Numbered from the stretch's first letter, positions 25,030 through 32,881 are shown. The stretch is 32,936 nucleotides of DNA from an uncultured Bdellovibrio sp. (GCF_946478835.1 NZ_CAMLDV010000021.1:1-32936); one strand, 5' to 3'. The notes: generated by a model not told the origin, from the letters alone. Made by a program: numbers and translations.

Positions 25030-27948
25030 CTACTTCATAGGATTCCGGGAAAGGATCACATCCTGCACCCAGTTAACATCATTTTCAACCTGACTGCTGT
25101 AATCTGAAACGAAAACCACATACCGTCCATCAGCACTGATTCTTCTGCTGTCAGAAGAGCCATACCCTTCGGAGCCACTCGAGTCACCCGCAGAAACTCT
25201 TGCGGTTGCACCTGTTTGGGTGTCGTGAACGAAAATATCAAGCGCCCCATTGCTATCACCACTCACCAGATTGGAAGCATCTGAATAGAAGACCACATAT
25301 CGTCCGTCAGCGCTGAGGCTTGGACTCTGGGAGTTGGCATCTCCCTGCGTCCCATTGGAGTCAACGGAAACTCTCACCGTTGTGCCCGTTTGCGTGTCGT
25401 GAACAAAAGCATCACGGGCCCCATTGCTATCCCCACTCACAAGATTGGAAGCATCTGAATGAAATGCCACAAATCGCCCATCGGCACTCATACTTGGGGC
25501 GATCGCATTATTATTAGCTTGAGCACCACTGGAATCGACAGAGACTCGAGTCGTTGCACCGGTTTGAACATCATGGACAAAAATATCATTCAAACCATTC
25601 GTATCACCGCTGACAAGATTGTTGGCGGCAGACTGAAAAGCCACATATCGACCGTCAGCGCTGATACTTGGATATAGGGCATCTAGGTTTCCTTGAACCC
25701 CCGCGGAGTCCACAGAAACCCTTGTCGTGATTCCGGTTTGAAGGTCATGGATAAATACATCCTGACTGCCATTGGTGTCTCCAACAACAAGATTCGTAGC
25801 ACGAGACATAAACGCGACATAACGACCATCGGCACTGATGCTTGGCCAATAGCTTACATTATTTCCCTCGGCACCACCACTAACAACAGAGACTCTCTTG
25901 GTAACTCCGGTTTGGGTATCATGAACGAAGATATCAGGGACATCATTCGTATCTCCGACGACAAGATTATCTGACCAGGACTCGAAAGCAACGTACCTTC
26001 CATCGGCACTTATACTTGGTGAATAAGAATCGCCGTTTCCTTGAGCGCCCGCAGAATCAACAGAGACCCTGGTTATCTCTCCGGTTTGATTGTCCCGAAC
26101 AAAAATATCTTCCGCATTGTTAGTATCACCACTGACGAGATTATTCGCGTAAGAAATGAACGTCACATATCGCCCATCAGCGCTAAGACTTGGTGAATAA
26201 GAGTATTCATTCGTGGAGGTTCCGGAAGCTTCAAGAGGCAATTTAATCGTTACACTTTCCTGGACATCCCGAACAAAGATATCACTGCTATTATTATTAT
26301 CACCGCTGACGAGATTTGCCGCCTCAGATGTGAATGCAATATAGCGCCCATCAGTACTGATTTTTGCATCATACGAATCCGCAGTCCCCTGAGTTCCAGT
26401 GGAGTCTAAGGAAGCCCTCGTGGTTGTACCGGTTTGAATGTCATGAACAAAAACATCCATAGCGTTATTGGTGTCCCCACTGACAAGATTGGCAGCGGTT
26501 GAATAAAACGTCACATACCGACCGTTCGCGCTTATCCGAGGTCCATAATTCCAGCTGTCTGCTTCAATGCCGCTTGAATCAACAGAAACCCTGGTCACAG
26601 CGCCAGTTTGAGTATCCTTCACAAAAATATCCACAACACCGTTGTTATCTCCACCAACCAAACCTGTCGCTCCGGACGAGAATGTGACGTATCGGCCATC
26701 AGCACTGATGCTTGGGTATTGAGAAGAGGCATTGCCTTGAGAACCGTCGAGAGCAACCGAAGCCCTTGTGGTTATTCCAGTTTGAGTGTCATGAATAAAA
26801 ACGTCGCTCCAATTATTCGTATCACCACCCACAAGATTCGTGGCTTCAGACTCAAAGGTGACATATCGTCCATCAGCACTCATACTTGGCTGAACGGAAG
26901 AGTTATTGCCTTGAGTTCCATCGGATGCCACCGAAATTCTTTTCGTTGTGCCTGTTTGCACATCATGAACAAAAATATCTTCGCGACTGTTGGTGTCTCC
27001 ACTGACCAGATTGGAGGAGGCCGTAACAAAGGCAACATATCTTCCATCTGCACTTATGTTTGAATTAAATGAATGGCCATTACCTTGAGTACCATTAGAG
27101 GCCACAGAGACCATTTTCGTAATTCCCGTTTGGGTGTCATGAACAAAGATATCACTAACGCCATTGGCATCGTTGTTAACAAGATTACTAGCCTCGGACG
27201 AGAATACTACATAGCGACCATCAGCGCTTATGTTTACGTCCGTGGAGGCTCCATTTCCCACAGTTCCATCAGAACTTTTGGAGACAAGGGTTATCTTTCC
27301 AAGTTCCCTGTCGTACAAATAGGCATCGTAAACATTGTTCACATCTTCTCTAACAACGCCCGCTTCTATCGTTTGAACAATATAGCGACCATCCGCAGAG
27401 ATCGCAGATTTGGTAGAACCTCCGAATTTTTCTAACCCAGTGTATTGAGGAGCTGACACTAAACGGTGTGAGGCTTCCTTGAGACGTACTTTGAATTCAA
27501 TCGTGTTAGATTTTTGTCCATTCACTTCGTAATAGCATGAAAAACTTTGGTGTTCTTGCGCCGTCCACTCTGCCTCTGTGGGAACCCAGAAGTTAGGCTG
27601 CAATTGAAATGACTTTTCTCCCAGCAAGTCTATTCTTTGCAAAGCCCGATTTCCCGCAGTGTTGTCACACGTGATCGCAGCACCGTCTGGAAGATTTTTA
27701 AAACGGACTTTGTTTTTCTGGATGCCCTCAAGCATTTCGAAATTTATTTGAACGTCGCCACCGGAAATATTTGCGGAACTCATCGTGATTTTTGAACTTA
27801 ACAATGAGGTATCGATATAAGATGAATCAAAAACCAAAAGATTAGCTCTGGATGTTCCCTCAGAGACCAGGGAGAGATCGAGCGTGCAAGCCGTTAGACT
27901 TATCGTCATCGAGAAAAACGTCAAAATCAGCGATAATCGCCAGCTCAT
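25030..27948 (-). CDS. Giant lipoprotein with 14 tandem PD40/TolB-like propeller repeats
   Basis: 972 aa. The lipobox ISLTAC gives Cys21. Residues 22-182 form a beta-rich N-terminal domain with two further cysteines. From residue 183 to the end the protein is an array of 14 repeats of about 58 residues, each starting ISADGRYVxF, continuing NLVxGDTN, then DIFVHDxQTG and TTRVSVDSxG. The pattern is that of PD40/WD40-like TolB propeller blades; 14 repeats fit two seven-bladed propellers (inference). The GDTNxxxD segments are Asp/Asn-rich and may bind calcium. The ribosome site AGAGG precedes the ATG. A FliA-like box lies 37 nt upstream. Likely a surface ligand-binding or adhesion protein; no enzyme motif is visible. 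Confidence 0.87.
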   Translation of the reverse strand: MSWRLSLILTFFSMTISLTACTLDLSLVSEGTSRANLLVFDSSYIDTSLLSSKITMSSANISGGDVQINFEMLEGIQKNKVRFKNLPDGAAITCDNTAGNRALQRIDLLGEKSFQLQPNFWVPTEAEWTAQEHQSFSCYYEVNGQKSNTIEFKVRLKEASHRLVSAPQYTGLEKFGGSTKSAISADGRYIVQTIEAGVVREDVNNVYDAYLYDRELGKITLVSKSSDGTVGNGASTDVNISADGRYVVFSSEASNLVNNDANGVSDIFVHDTQTGITKMVSVASNGTQGNGHSFNSNISADGRYVAFVTASSNLVSGDTNSREDIFVHDVQTGTTKRISVASDGTQGNNSSVQPSMSADGRYVTFESEATNLVGGDTNNWSDVFIHDTQTGITTRASVALDGSQGNASSQYPSISADGRYVTFSSGATGLVGGDNNGVVDIFVKDTQTGAVTRVSVDSSGIEADSWNYGPRISANGRYVTFYSTAANLVSGDTNNAMDVFVHDIQTGTTTRASLDSTGTQGTADSYDAKISTDGRYIAFTSEAANLVSGDNNNSSDIFVRDVQESVTIKLPLEASGTSTNEYSYSPSLSADGRYVTFISYANNLVSGDTNNAEDIFVRDNQTGEITRVSVDSAGAQGNGDSYSPSISADGRYVAFESWSDNLVVGDTNDVPDIFVHDTQTGVTKRVSVVSGGAEGNNVSYWPSISADGRYVAFMSRATNLVVGDTNGSQDVFIHDLQTGITTRVSVDSAGVQGNLDALYPSISADGRYVAFQSAANNLVSGDTNGLNDIFVHDVQTGATTRVSVDSSGAQANNNAIAPSMSADGRFVAFHSDASNLVSGDSNGARDAFVHDTQTGTTVRVSVDSNGTQGDANSQSPSLSADGRYVVFYSDASNLVSGDSNGALDIFVHDTQTGATARVSAGDSSGSEGYGSSDSRRISADGRYVVFVSDYSSQVENDVNWVQDVILSRNPMK
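25033..27402 (-). repeat. Tandem array of 14 coding repeats, period 174 bp
   Basis: The coding sequence repeats every 174 bp (one unit 177 bp, the first 171 bp, the last truncated at 108 bp). The best-kept DNA stretch encodes the ISADGRY segment (plus-strand copies near 25125, 25301, 25649, 25823 and onward). Units differ at many third positions, so the duplications are not recent. Such arrays can gain or lose units by recombination. Confidence 0.9.
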
Positions 27949-27985
27949 ACCGAAAAACCTCTTCTAAACGTCCTGATTCAGAGAC

Positions 27986-28012
27986 TTATCGGGTTAAATG
28001 AAAAAATCATTG
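27986..28012 (-). promoter_or_regulatory. Weak FliA-like promoter of the repeat lipoprotein
   Basis: The minus strand has CCCGATAA (27986-27993), 7 of 8 matches to the sigma-28 -10, and CAAT 15 nt upstream where TAAA is expected (2 of 4). It lies 37 nt before the ATG, leaving room for an ordinary leader with ribosome site. Confidence 0.35.
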
Positions 28013-28026
28013 AGTGTTTTAGCCAC

Positions 28027-29550
28027 TTAGGGAACAAGAAGTGAAGGGCTGATCACGCGATATCTGTTTTGTATTTTCTGCCAGATATTTGAATGGGGGC
28101 CGGTGATACCATCGATACCATCAGCGCCGGCAATTCCACGCAGACGCGGATCTAATTTGCCTCCCGGAAGAAATTGACGAAGATCAGGACCCGTTGGATT
28201 TGCTGTCCCTTTTTTTCCTGCAACAGGCATCGCACCTGCGTATCCTCCTCCATCATCGCTTCCGTAAGAGCCGCCGTTACGAGCGGCACCACCGCCATAA
28301 AATCCTCCGCCACCGGCTGGGGCCGCTGGAGAATCCGTTGCAGCATCACCGCCAGCACCCGCACTCGAAGCAGACTTGAATCCACCTCCACCCGTGCTTC
28401 CGGCAGATTCGAAGTTCACACCATTGCCTTGTTTACCGTCGACGTCTTCACCCGAACCACCTGAAGGACGAGGTCCTTGTTGAATTCCGGGAAGACCAGG
28501 AAGATCGCCCCCGATGTCGGAACCTCCACCCGTATTTAATCTTGATGAAGAGTCAATCTGGCTTGCAACGGCAGTTTCTCCGCCCGCCTTTTGCTCTCCC
28601 CGACAACTTGGATCATTCGGATTTGAAATACAGACGCAAACTTTATTAGTCGCTGCAAACTGAGGGTTTGCGCAATCTTGTGCGAGAGCCGCAGCTCCAG
28701 GACAAATCGGATTTGTGGGATTTGTTTTACACACTTCCATAATCGAAGGGTCTGCCGCATTGGTATCCCCCTTCGTTTGGTTTTCACATTGAGCCGCATT
28801 GGCACCAGTTGCGCCATAGTTTTGAATTGCCTGGTTCGCTTCATTGACTTTAGCGACATAGTTATTGCAACTACGAACTTTATCTTCAGCAACAGTTTTA
28901 GGTGTTGACCCACCCAAGCATGATTCATTGTTTTTTGCGTAGTCGACCAACTCGTTGCAGGATTTGCGGCAATCACTCAAAGCATTGCTGCAGTTTAAAC
29001 GATACGCCGCTAAAGCTGCGTTTGCCGCCTGAGAAACGTCACCCATACCCGAGCACGCAGACTGAACACTAGACGAAGTCTGTTGTCCCATTGCCAGAGC
29101 CAACTGCGACGCCGTTCCCGAGACACTGTTTAATCCTGAATCATTTTTTTCATCGCAAGTCGACGATGTATTTTCAATTTCTCGTTCACAACGAGCTTTC
29201 AAACTGTCGTATTGCGACTGACACTGCCCGCCTCCGCCGCCGGAATTATTATTACCACCACTGTTTCTATTGTTGGTTTGACCTAGATTTGATGGCCTTG
29301 GGGTTGGAATTGGAACATTCGAGGTAGGCAAGCCAAGATCTGCGGGACGTTCTGGAGGAAGCGGCACATAGCAGGATTCACTGCACTTCCAAAACATGGC
29401 TTCAGAATTTTGGTGTTTGCGGCTGCACTCGTCTACGCAGGCCTCACTAGTATTACTGCTGAAGGCCACTTGCGGGATAAGAAGAAATGATAACGAAAAC
29501 ATTAAACGACATACTATCGCCAAGCTAGTTCCGAAATTACCAGCAGCCAT
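28027..29550 (-). CDS. Exported Cys-, Pro- and Gly-rich protein of unknown function
   Basis: 507 aa from the ATG at 29550, chosen because a strong GGGGGGAGA lies just before it; the reading frame continues 22 codons upstream without such a site. A signal peptide follows (RLMFSLSFLLIPQVAFS|SNT). The mature protein has four parts: a small Cys motif (CVDECSRKHQ...CSESCYVP), a Pro-rich segment (PLPPERPADLGLP, PIPTPRPSN), a Cys-rich helical middle of about 220 residues with many CxxC-like spacings, and a Gly/Ser-rich low-complexity tail ending in a compact segment (HSNIWQKIQNRYRVI). The Gly-rich tail suggests a flexible extracellular or matrix component. No family is recognised. Confidence 0.75.
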   Translation of the reverse strand: MAAGNFGTSLAIVCRLMFSLSFLLIPQVAFSSNTSEACVDECSRKHQNSEAMFWKCSESCYVPLPPERPADLGLPTSNVPIPTPRPSNLGQTNNRNSGGNNNSGGGGGQCQSQYDSLKARCEREIENTSSTCDEKNDSGLNSVSGTASQLALAMGQQTSSSVQSACSGMGDVSQAANAALAAYRLNCSNALSDCRKSCNELVDYAKNNESCLGGSTPKTVAEDKVRSCNNYVAKVNEANQAIQNYGATGANAAQCENQTKGDTNAADPSIMEVCKTNPTNPICPGAAALAQDCANPQFAATNKVCVCISNPNDPSCRGEQKAGGETAVASQIDSSSRLNTGGGSDIGGDLPGLPGIQQGPRPSGGSGEDVDGKQGNGVNFESAGSTGGGGFKSASSAGAGGDAATDSPAAPAGGGGFYGGGAARNGGSYGSDDGGGYAGAMPVAGKKGTANPTGPDLRQFLPGGKLDPRLRGIAGADGIDGITGPHSNIWQKIQNRYRVISPSLLVP

Positions 29551-29665
29551 CGATTCTCCCCCCAGAACAATATTTTCATATCTTTCCGAGAAGACCTCAA
29601 AGTTTAATGTCGGCAAATCCCGATTTGAGACGAGTTCTTTATGAAATTTCCGTCACCAAGCGAAC

Positions 29666-30457
29666 TCACTCAATAACTTCGATTTGATCGCCTTTTTTGA
29701 TCATTCCGATATTCTCAGGAATCCATAGCGTTCCAAAAAAGATATCCTTACCTTCGCGACGATACGTCGCCAAAGTTTTTAAAGGCTCAGGCCCTGAAGG
29801 CACTCCTGTCGTTTGATCAATTGTCGTGATTGCACAACGAGAGCATTTTTTAGGTTGAGAAAAAATCACCTCACCCACTTTGATTCTTTTCCACTGCTCT
29901 TCTTCGTAAGGAACATTTCCAGCGTATACAATATTAGCGCGGAAACGATCCGCACCTACTGGAGAAGACAAACGAGAATTTAATTCTTCAAGACTTTTAA
30001 GATTCAGAATTTGTAAAGGACGTCCATCTGCAAATCGAACTTCCGGTTTCCATTCCATAGACAACGAACGGACTCGGCGCTGCGAGTAAGGAGCATAACG
30101 AACCAGACGGCAATTCACTCCTAGATATTGCGACAACGCCTGAGAGTAGAGATCCGCCTCAAGAGCCGCCTCAAAAGTGTCATTCCATACTTGAACTTTC
30201 ACTTTTCTCTGAAAGGAGTTGTTTTTAGAAATCTTAAAGAACATTTTCTGAAAACCGATCGTCAAAGAGGTCTCATCATGAAAGACCTCCACTGTTGCAA
30301 GCTTTGGCAATGTTCTTTGTGAAATGAATTTTCCATTTTCATCAATGAGCATCCACTGACGATCTCCGTCAGGACCTTCAATAGTGATCTTCATTTCTTT
30401 AAGACTTTGCGAACGCGCGGACTTGATCGGATAAATATAAAGCTCTTCAATCTTCAT
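29666..30457 (-). CDS. MOSC domain protein (YcbX-like core)
   Basis: 263 aa, cytoplasmic. The N-terminal MOSC beta-barrel opens MKIEELYIYPIKSARSQ and has the family's GDRQWMLIDENGKFISQR. The MOSC domain (about 130-260) contains RFRANIVYAG and the conserved cysteine site KKCSRCAITTIDQTTG (Cys205, Cys208). MOSC proteins bind or act with the molybdenum cofactor and move sulfur or reduce N-hydroxylated compounds (mARC/YcbX group). Unlike E. coli YcbX, no C-terminal 2Fe-2S ferredoxin domain follows, so a separate electron donor would be needed. It is transcribed divergently from the XRE regulator, across a 301-nt gap. Confidence 0.9.
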   Translation of the reverse strand: MKIEELYIYPIKSARSQSLKEMKITIEGPDGDRQWMLIDENGKFISQRTLPKLATVEVFHDETSLTIGFQKMFFKISKNNSFQRKVKVQVWNDTFEAALEADLYSQALSQYLGVNCRLVRYAPYSQRRVRSLSMEWKPEVRFADGRPLQILNLKSLEELNSRLSSPVGADRFRANIVYAGNVPYEEEQWKRIKVGEVIFSQPKKCSRCAITTIDQTTGVPSGPEPLKTLATYRREGKDIFFGTLWIPENIGMIKKGDQIEVIE

Positions 30458-30525
30458 ATTCTAAATGCTTTCTTTTTGTCCGCATGAAGGCAAGACATAA
30501 CTCATCTTGCTGAATAAATTCATGC

Positions 30526-30555
30526 TTGCTATTTTTCCTCTGCGAATTTTATACT
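30526..30555 (+). promoter_or_regulatory. Candidate sigma-70-type promoter toward the XRE regulator
   Basis: TTGCTA (30526-30531) and TATACT (30550-30555) are 18 nt apart, matching 4 and 5 of 6 consensus bases. Transcription would start near 30562, leaving about 197 nt before the regulator's ATG, a region that holds AGCTGAT/ATCAGCT and the three palindromes. Confidence 0.4.
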
Positions 30556-30665
30556 CAATTTGCCAAACGGCTTTGAGGCTTAGTCTGTTGCCTAAATGGA
30601 CATCGTGGAGCTGATTTTTTATTCGCACGCCATCAGCTTAATTCAAGACATATCGAAAATATTTC

Positions 30666-30722
30666 TTCTCGCGCACGAGAATTCGCTTCTCGTTTTCGAG
30701 AATTTTGTTCCTGAACCAGGAA
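30666..30722 (+). promoter_or_regulatory. Three in-register palindromes: probable operator array upstream of XRE gene
   Basis: TTCTCG-CGCA-CGAGAA (30666-30681), TTCTCG-TTTT-CGAGAA (30687-30702) and TTCCTG-AAC-CAGGAA (30708-30722) begin at exactly 21-nt intervals, two turns of DNA, so all face the same side of the helix. They end 36 nt before the ATG of a small HTH protein. Autoregulation is the simplest reading. The second palindrome followed by TTTT could also be a terminator hairpin in RNA. Confidence 0.6.
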
Positions 30723-30758
30723 AGTAAAACTAATCCTGGTTTGGTCGAAAGGTCTTTT

Positions 30759-31064
30759 ATGAGCCTCACGAAGAGCTTACGCCGCATCTTGGATGACCGA
30801 AAAATCACCGTGGCACAAATTGCCCGACAATCTGGAGTACCAGCGAAAACGATCTATCATTGGCTGTCGGGACAACAACCACGCAAGATGGAACATCTTT
30901 TTCGTCTTTGCGATGCGCTCAATATTTCCGTTGAAGAGCTGTATGGAAGACAGCGTAAAAATCCCGCAAAAAATATTCTTCCCAAAGAGATTCTGCTTCA
31001 GGAACTTAACGCCGGCGTCTATGAAGTGATTTTGCGTCCGCTTAAAATGACTGAAGGTCCCTAA
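30759..31064 (+). CDS. Small XRE-family (Cro/CI-type) transcriptional regulator
   Basis: 101 aa from ATG 30759, preceded by GAAAGG; an upstream in-frame TTG (30705) is rejected because it lies inside the palindromes. The HTH covers about residues 6-65: LRRILDDRKITVAQIARQSG for helices 1-2, VPAKTIYHWLSGQ for the recognition helix, and FRLCDALNISVEELYG for the closing helices. The C-terminal 35 residues (LQELNAGVYEVILRPLK) are too short for a ligand domain and may dimerise. This resembles small phage- or toxin-linked repressors, but no toxin follows. Its stop overlaps the next gene (TAATG), tying it to a membrane-anchored protein. Confidence 0.88.
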   Translation: MSLTKSLRRILDDRKITVAQIARQSGVPAKTIYHWLSGQQPRKMEHLFRLCDALNISVEELYGRQRKNPAKNILPKEILLQELNAGVYEVILRPLKMTEGP

Positions 31065-31588
31065 TGACCCTCTTTAAACTTTCGCTGATGTCCTTCTTTT
31101 TAATCATTTTTCTACTAGCTCTTGCCGAACTTAATTCGGGCACTCGATTTTTAAGAACGGAATTTATTGATCGACTTAAATTTAAAAAAGAACTTCAGCA
31201 GTTTCTTGCGCAAACTCAAGAACAGCTGGAAACACCGCAATTTTGCAGACAGCTTATGCGCTCACAGACAGATTCTCCGAATTTATATGATGGTCAAAGC
31301 CACAGGAACAATGAGGATCCCCGCTTTGAGCTTTCTCGCCCGGAAATGCTGCCTACACCGGATCACTTACAGATTCAAAATTTGTGGTTGGATAAAGAAA
31401 CGATACACAGCCAAGTGCGGAAAGCAAACGGCACCATTTACATACTTCACCGGACGCATCTTGTTTTAGAGGTCGCCACGACGCGGGAACCTCTTCTTAT
31501 GGAAATCGTCACAATCCCCTTGACGGTCACGACCGGGCCCGGAGATTCGTTCGTCGTGCAGGACTGCTACTCGACGAACTCTTACTGA
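31064..31588 (+). CDS. Membrane-anchored protein coupled to the XRE regulator
   Basis: 174 aa. One N-terminal hydrophobic segment (LSLMSFFLIIFLLALAELNSG) is followed by a basic/amphipathic helix (FIDRLKFKKELQQFLAQTQEQ), then a beta-rich part. The N-terminus lacks a convincing signal-peptidase site, so it is probably anchored with the bulk outside the cytoplasm. The layout (hydrophobic helix, amphipathic helix, small beta domain, two cysteines at QFCRQL and QDCYS) is loosely like minor pseudopilins, but the prepilin peptidase G|x4E site is absent. The start overlaps the regulator's stop by one base. Only one base separates its stop from that of the convergent gene. Function unknown. Confidence 0.72.
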   Translation: MTLFKLSLMSFFLIIFLLALAELNSGTRFLRTEFIDRLKFKKELQQFLAQTQEQLETPQFCRQLMRSQTDSPNLYDGQSHRNNEDPRFELSRPEMLPTPDHLQIQNLWLDKETIHSQVRKANGTIYILHRTHLVLEVATTREPLLMEIVTIPLTVTTGPGDSFVVQDCYSTNSY

Positions 31589-31589
31589 A

Positions 31590-31973
31590 TTATTTTTTAT
31601 TATGCTCGCGGCGCTTTTCAATCTGTTCGTCATCAAGGAGCGACAGATCGTCTTTCAATTGGAACTCTGCTCCCACATAATCCGCTTTTTTATTTTGAAA
31701 AGTCTCAAGATCCGCATTGATCCCGGCCGCCTTATGAAGAGCCTCTGGAGTTGCGACATTAGGTCCCACGCCAGGTTCTTTCACAATCACGACTTCAAAC
31801 GTGTCAGAGTCCTTATCGTAATATGACACTTCAATTTGCGTATCTTTACGAATACTCAACGCCGCCAACTCTTCAGCTGTAGGCTCACGTTTAGGTTCCG
31901 GTTTTGCTGATTTCTTTTCGGCAGCAAAACTATTTAAGGACAACATCATTGTTAGAATAATTAGAAAACGCAT
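31590..31973 (-). CDS. Small exported charged protein
   Basis: 127 aa. A near-perfect AAGGAG ribosome site and a signal peptide (MRFLIILTMMLSLNSFA|AEKK) precede a Lys/Pro/Glu-rich linker (AKPEPKREPTAEELAAL) and a small domain of about 80 residues (TQIEVSYYDKDSDTFEVVIV) with no cysteine; the C-terminus is strongly charged (EKRREHNKK). It is predicted to be periplasmic. It follows the L,D-transpeptidase gene by 18 nt on the same strand, so the two likely form an operon and may act together on the wall. No family is recognised. Confidence 0.75.
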   Translation of the reverse strand: MRFLIILTMMLSLNSFAAEKKSAKPEPKREPTAEELAALSIRKDTQIEVSYYDKDSDTFEVVIVKEPGVGPNVATPEALHKAAGINADLETFQNKKADYVGAEFQLKDDLSLLDDEQIEKRREHNKK

Positions 31974-31991
31974 TTCTTTGCTCCTTAAAAA

Positions 31992-32831
31992 TTATTTTGC
32001 ACTACCGCGTTTTTTCGCTTTAGAGCCCGAGTACCCACCGCCTGAAGGCGCTGAATAACTGATTCTTTCTCCACGCGCTTCCGAAGCTGCCGCTACTGCT
32101 GCGGCCTCTGGTTTACAAGTAGGACTTGTTCCTGAGCTGTCACTGCAATTGCGGCTCGAAGTATCACCGAAGTAATTGTAGACCAAAGATCCAACGCCTA
32201 AAAGACGTTTGATCTGCATCAAATCTTCAAACGGAACTCCCGTACAACCCCAAGTATTGGCCGCACCCGCCGGTCTTTTTCCGTGAATAACGACTCCGCG
32301 AGCACCTAGACTGTCTTGACCAGAAAGCCCCGCCAAACCCAAAGAGTTCGAATCGTTATAGCGGGCTCCATTGTGTCGAGCCGTGATATGAAATCCCGGA
32401 GGCGTTTTGTGAGAGTTATCTGTACTGCAAGCCTCAAGACGACGGCTCTTATCAGACCCCATTCCCCAACTGATTGGAACAGATTTTACGCAACCGCCTG
32501 TTTGGTCAAAGATGTACATCGTAGGTTTGCCATCGCCAGAGTAGTCATTAATAGCGATGTATTTTCCCGTCGCCAGTTTCGCTACAGGACAGCTGTTGGT
32601 GAAACTTTTCGCTTCAGAGAAAGCCGACTTCACGTGACCCGGAACACTCCCACAGCTTCCTCCGCTGACGGAGTAAGAAGGAGCCGCAGTATAAGCCGTC
32701 ACCCCCGAGCTTGTCGTGGTGTTGCCTCCCGAGGAGCTTCCATCAATCACTTTGTTAGGTCGCCCAAAAAGGGCCGCAGAATGCGCGTTGCATACCGAAA
32801 GAACGATCAAGGTAAAGATGATTTTTCTCAT
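31992..32831 (-). CDS. Exported murein L,D-transpeptidase catalytic-domain protein
   Basis: 279 aa. The signal peptide (MRKIIFTLIVLSVCNAHSA) is followed by a Ser/Gly/Thr-rich linker (30-60) and a YkuD_2-type domain (about 60-230). The active-site signature is clear: His183 in VVIHGKRPAG and Cys196 in NTWGCTGVP, fitting the HG-x(n)-GC pattern. An upstream substrate strand (KYIAINDYSGDGKPTMYIFD) and the TPPGFHIT strand are also typical. Such enzymes cross-link peptidoglycan stems (3-3 links), attach proteins to the wall or exchange D-amino acids. In Bdellovibrio, L,D-transpeptidases are known to reshape prey wall during invasion; a role here is inference. The tail is Ala/Ser-rich and basic. Confidence 0.9.
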   Translation of the reverse strand: MRKIIFTLIVLSVCNAHSAALFGRPNKVIDGSSSGGNTTTSSGVTAYTAAPSYSVSGGSCGSVPGHVKSAFSEAKSFTNSCPVAKLATGKYIAINDYSGDGKPTMYIFDQTGGCVKSVPISWGMGSDKSRRLEACSTDNSHKTPPGFHITARHNGARYNDSNSLGLAGLSGQDSLGARGVVIHGKRPAGAANTWGCTGVPFEDLMQIKRLLGVGSLVYNYFGDTSSRNCSDSSGTSPTCKPEAAAVAAASEARGERISYSAPSGGGYSGSKAKKRGSAK

Positions 32832-32832
32832 A

Positions 32833-32852
32833 GTCTCATTAGTGTATGAGAC
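32833..32852 (-). promoter_or_regulatory. Inverted repeat abutting the L,D-transpeptidase start codon
   Basis: GTCTCAT-tagtgt-ATGAGAC is a perfect 7-bp inverted repeat ending one base before the ATG at 32831. No good ribosome site is visible between it and the start. It may be an operator overlapping the promoter or an RNA hairpin at the translation start. Confidence 0.35.
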
Positions 32853-32881
32853 ACCTCACATTACCCAAAGCCAAAAATAAA

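Larger units (their letters stand above)
30458..30758. other. 301-nt divergent intergenic region
   Basis: The gap separates the MOSC gene (-) from the XRE gene (+). It holds the candidate promoter at 30526-30555, an AGCTGAT/ATCAGCT inverted repeat with a 16-nt loop (about 30609-30638), a GAAAATATTTC palindrome near 30655 and the three-palindrome array. A small RNA from about 30562 ending at the second palindrome plus TTTT is possible. I see no open reading frame worth calling. Confidence 0.5.

Noticed and set aside
26608..27435. Long plus-strand frames with internally repeated sequence antisense to the repeat lipoprotein
   Set aside because: Their repeats simply mirror the 174-bp coding repeats on the other strand.
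30705..30758. TTG start adding 18 residues to the XRE regulator
   Set aside because: It would place coding sequence over the palindromes, and the ATG at 30759 has a proper ribosome site and starts the HTH domain at the usual distance.
32316..32849. Plus-strand 177-aa open frame antisense to the L,D-transpeptidase
   Set aside because: Arg-rich composition typical of a shadow frame; the opposite strand has a signal peptide and an intact active site.
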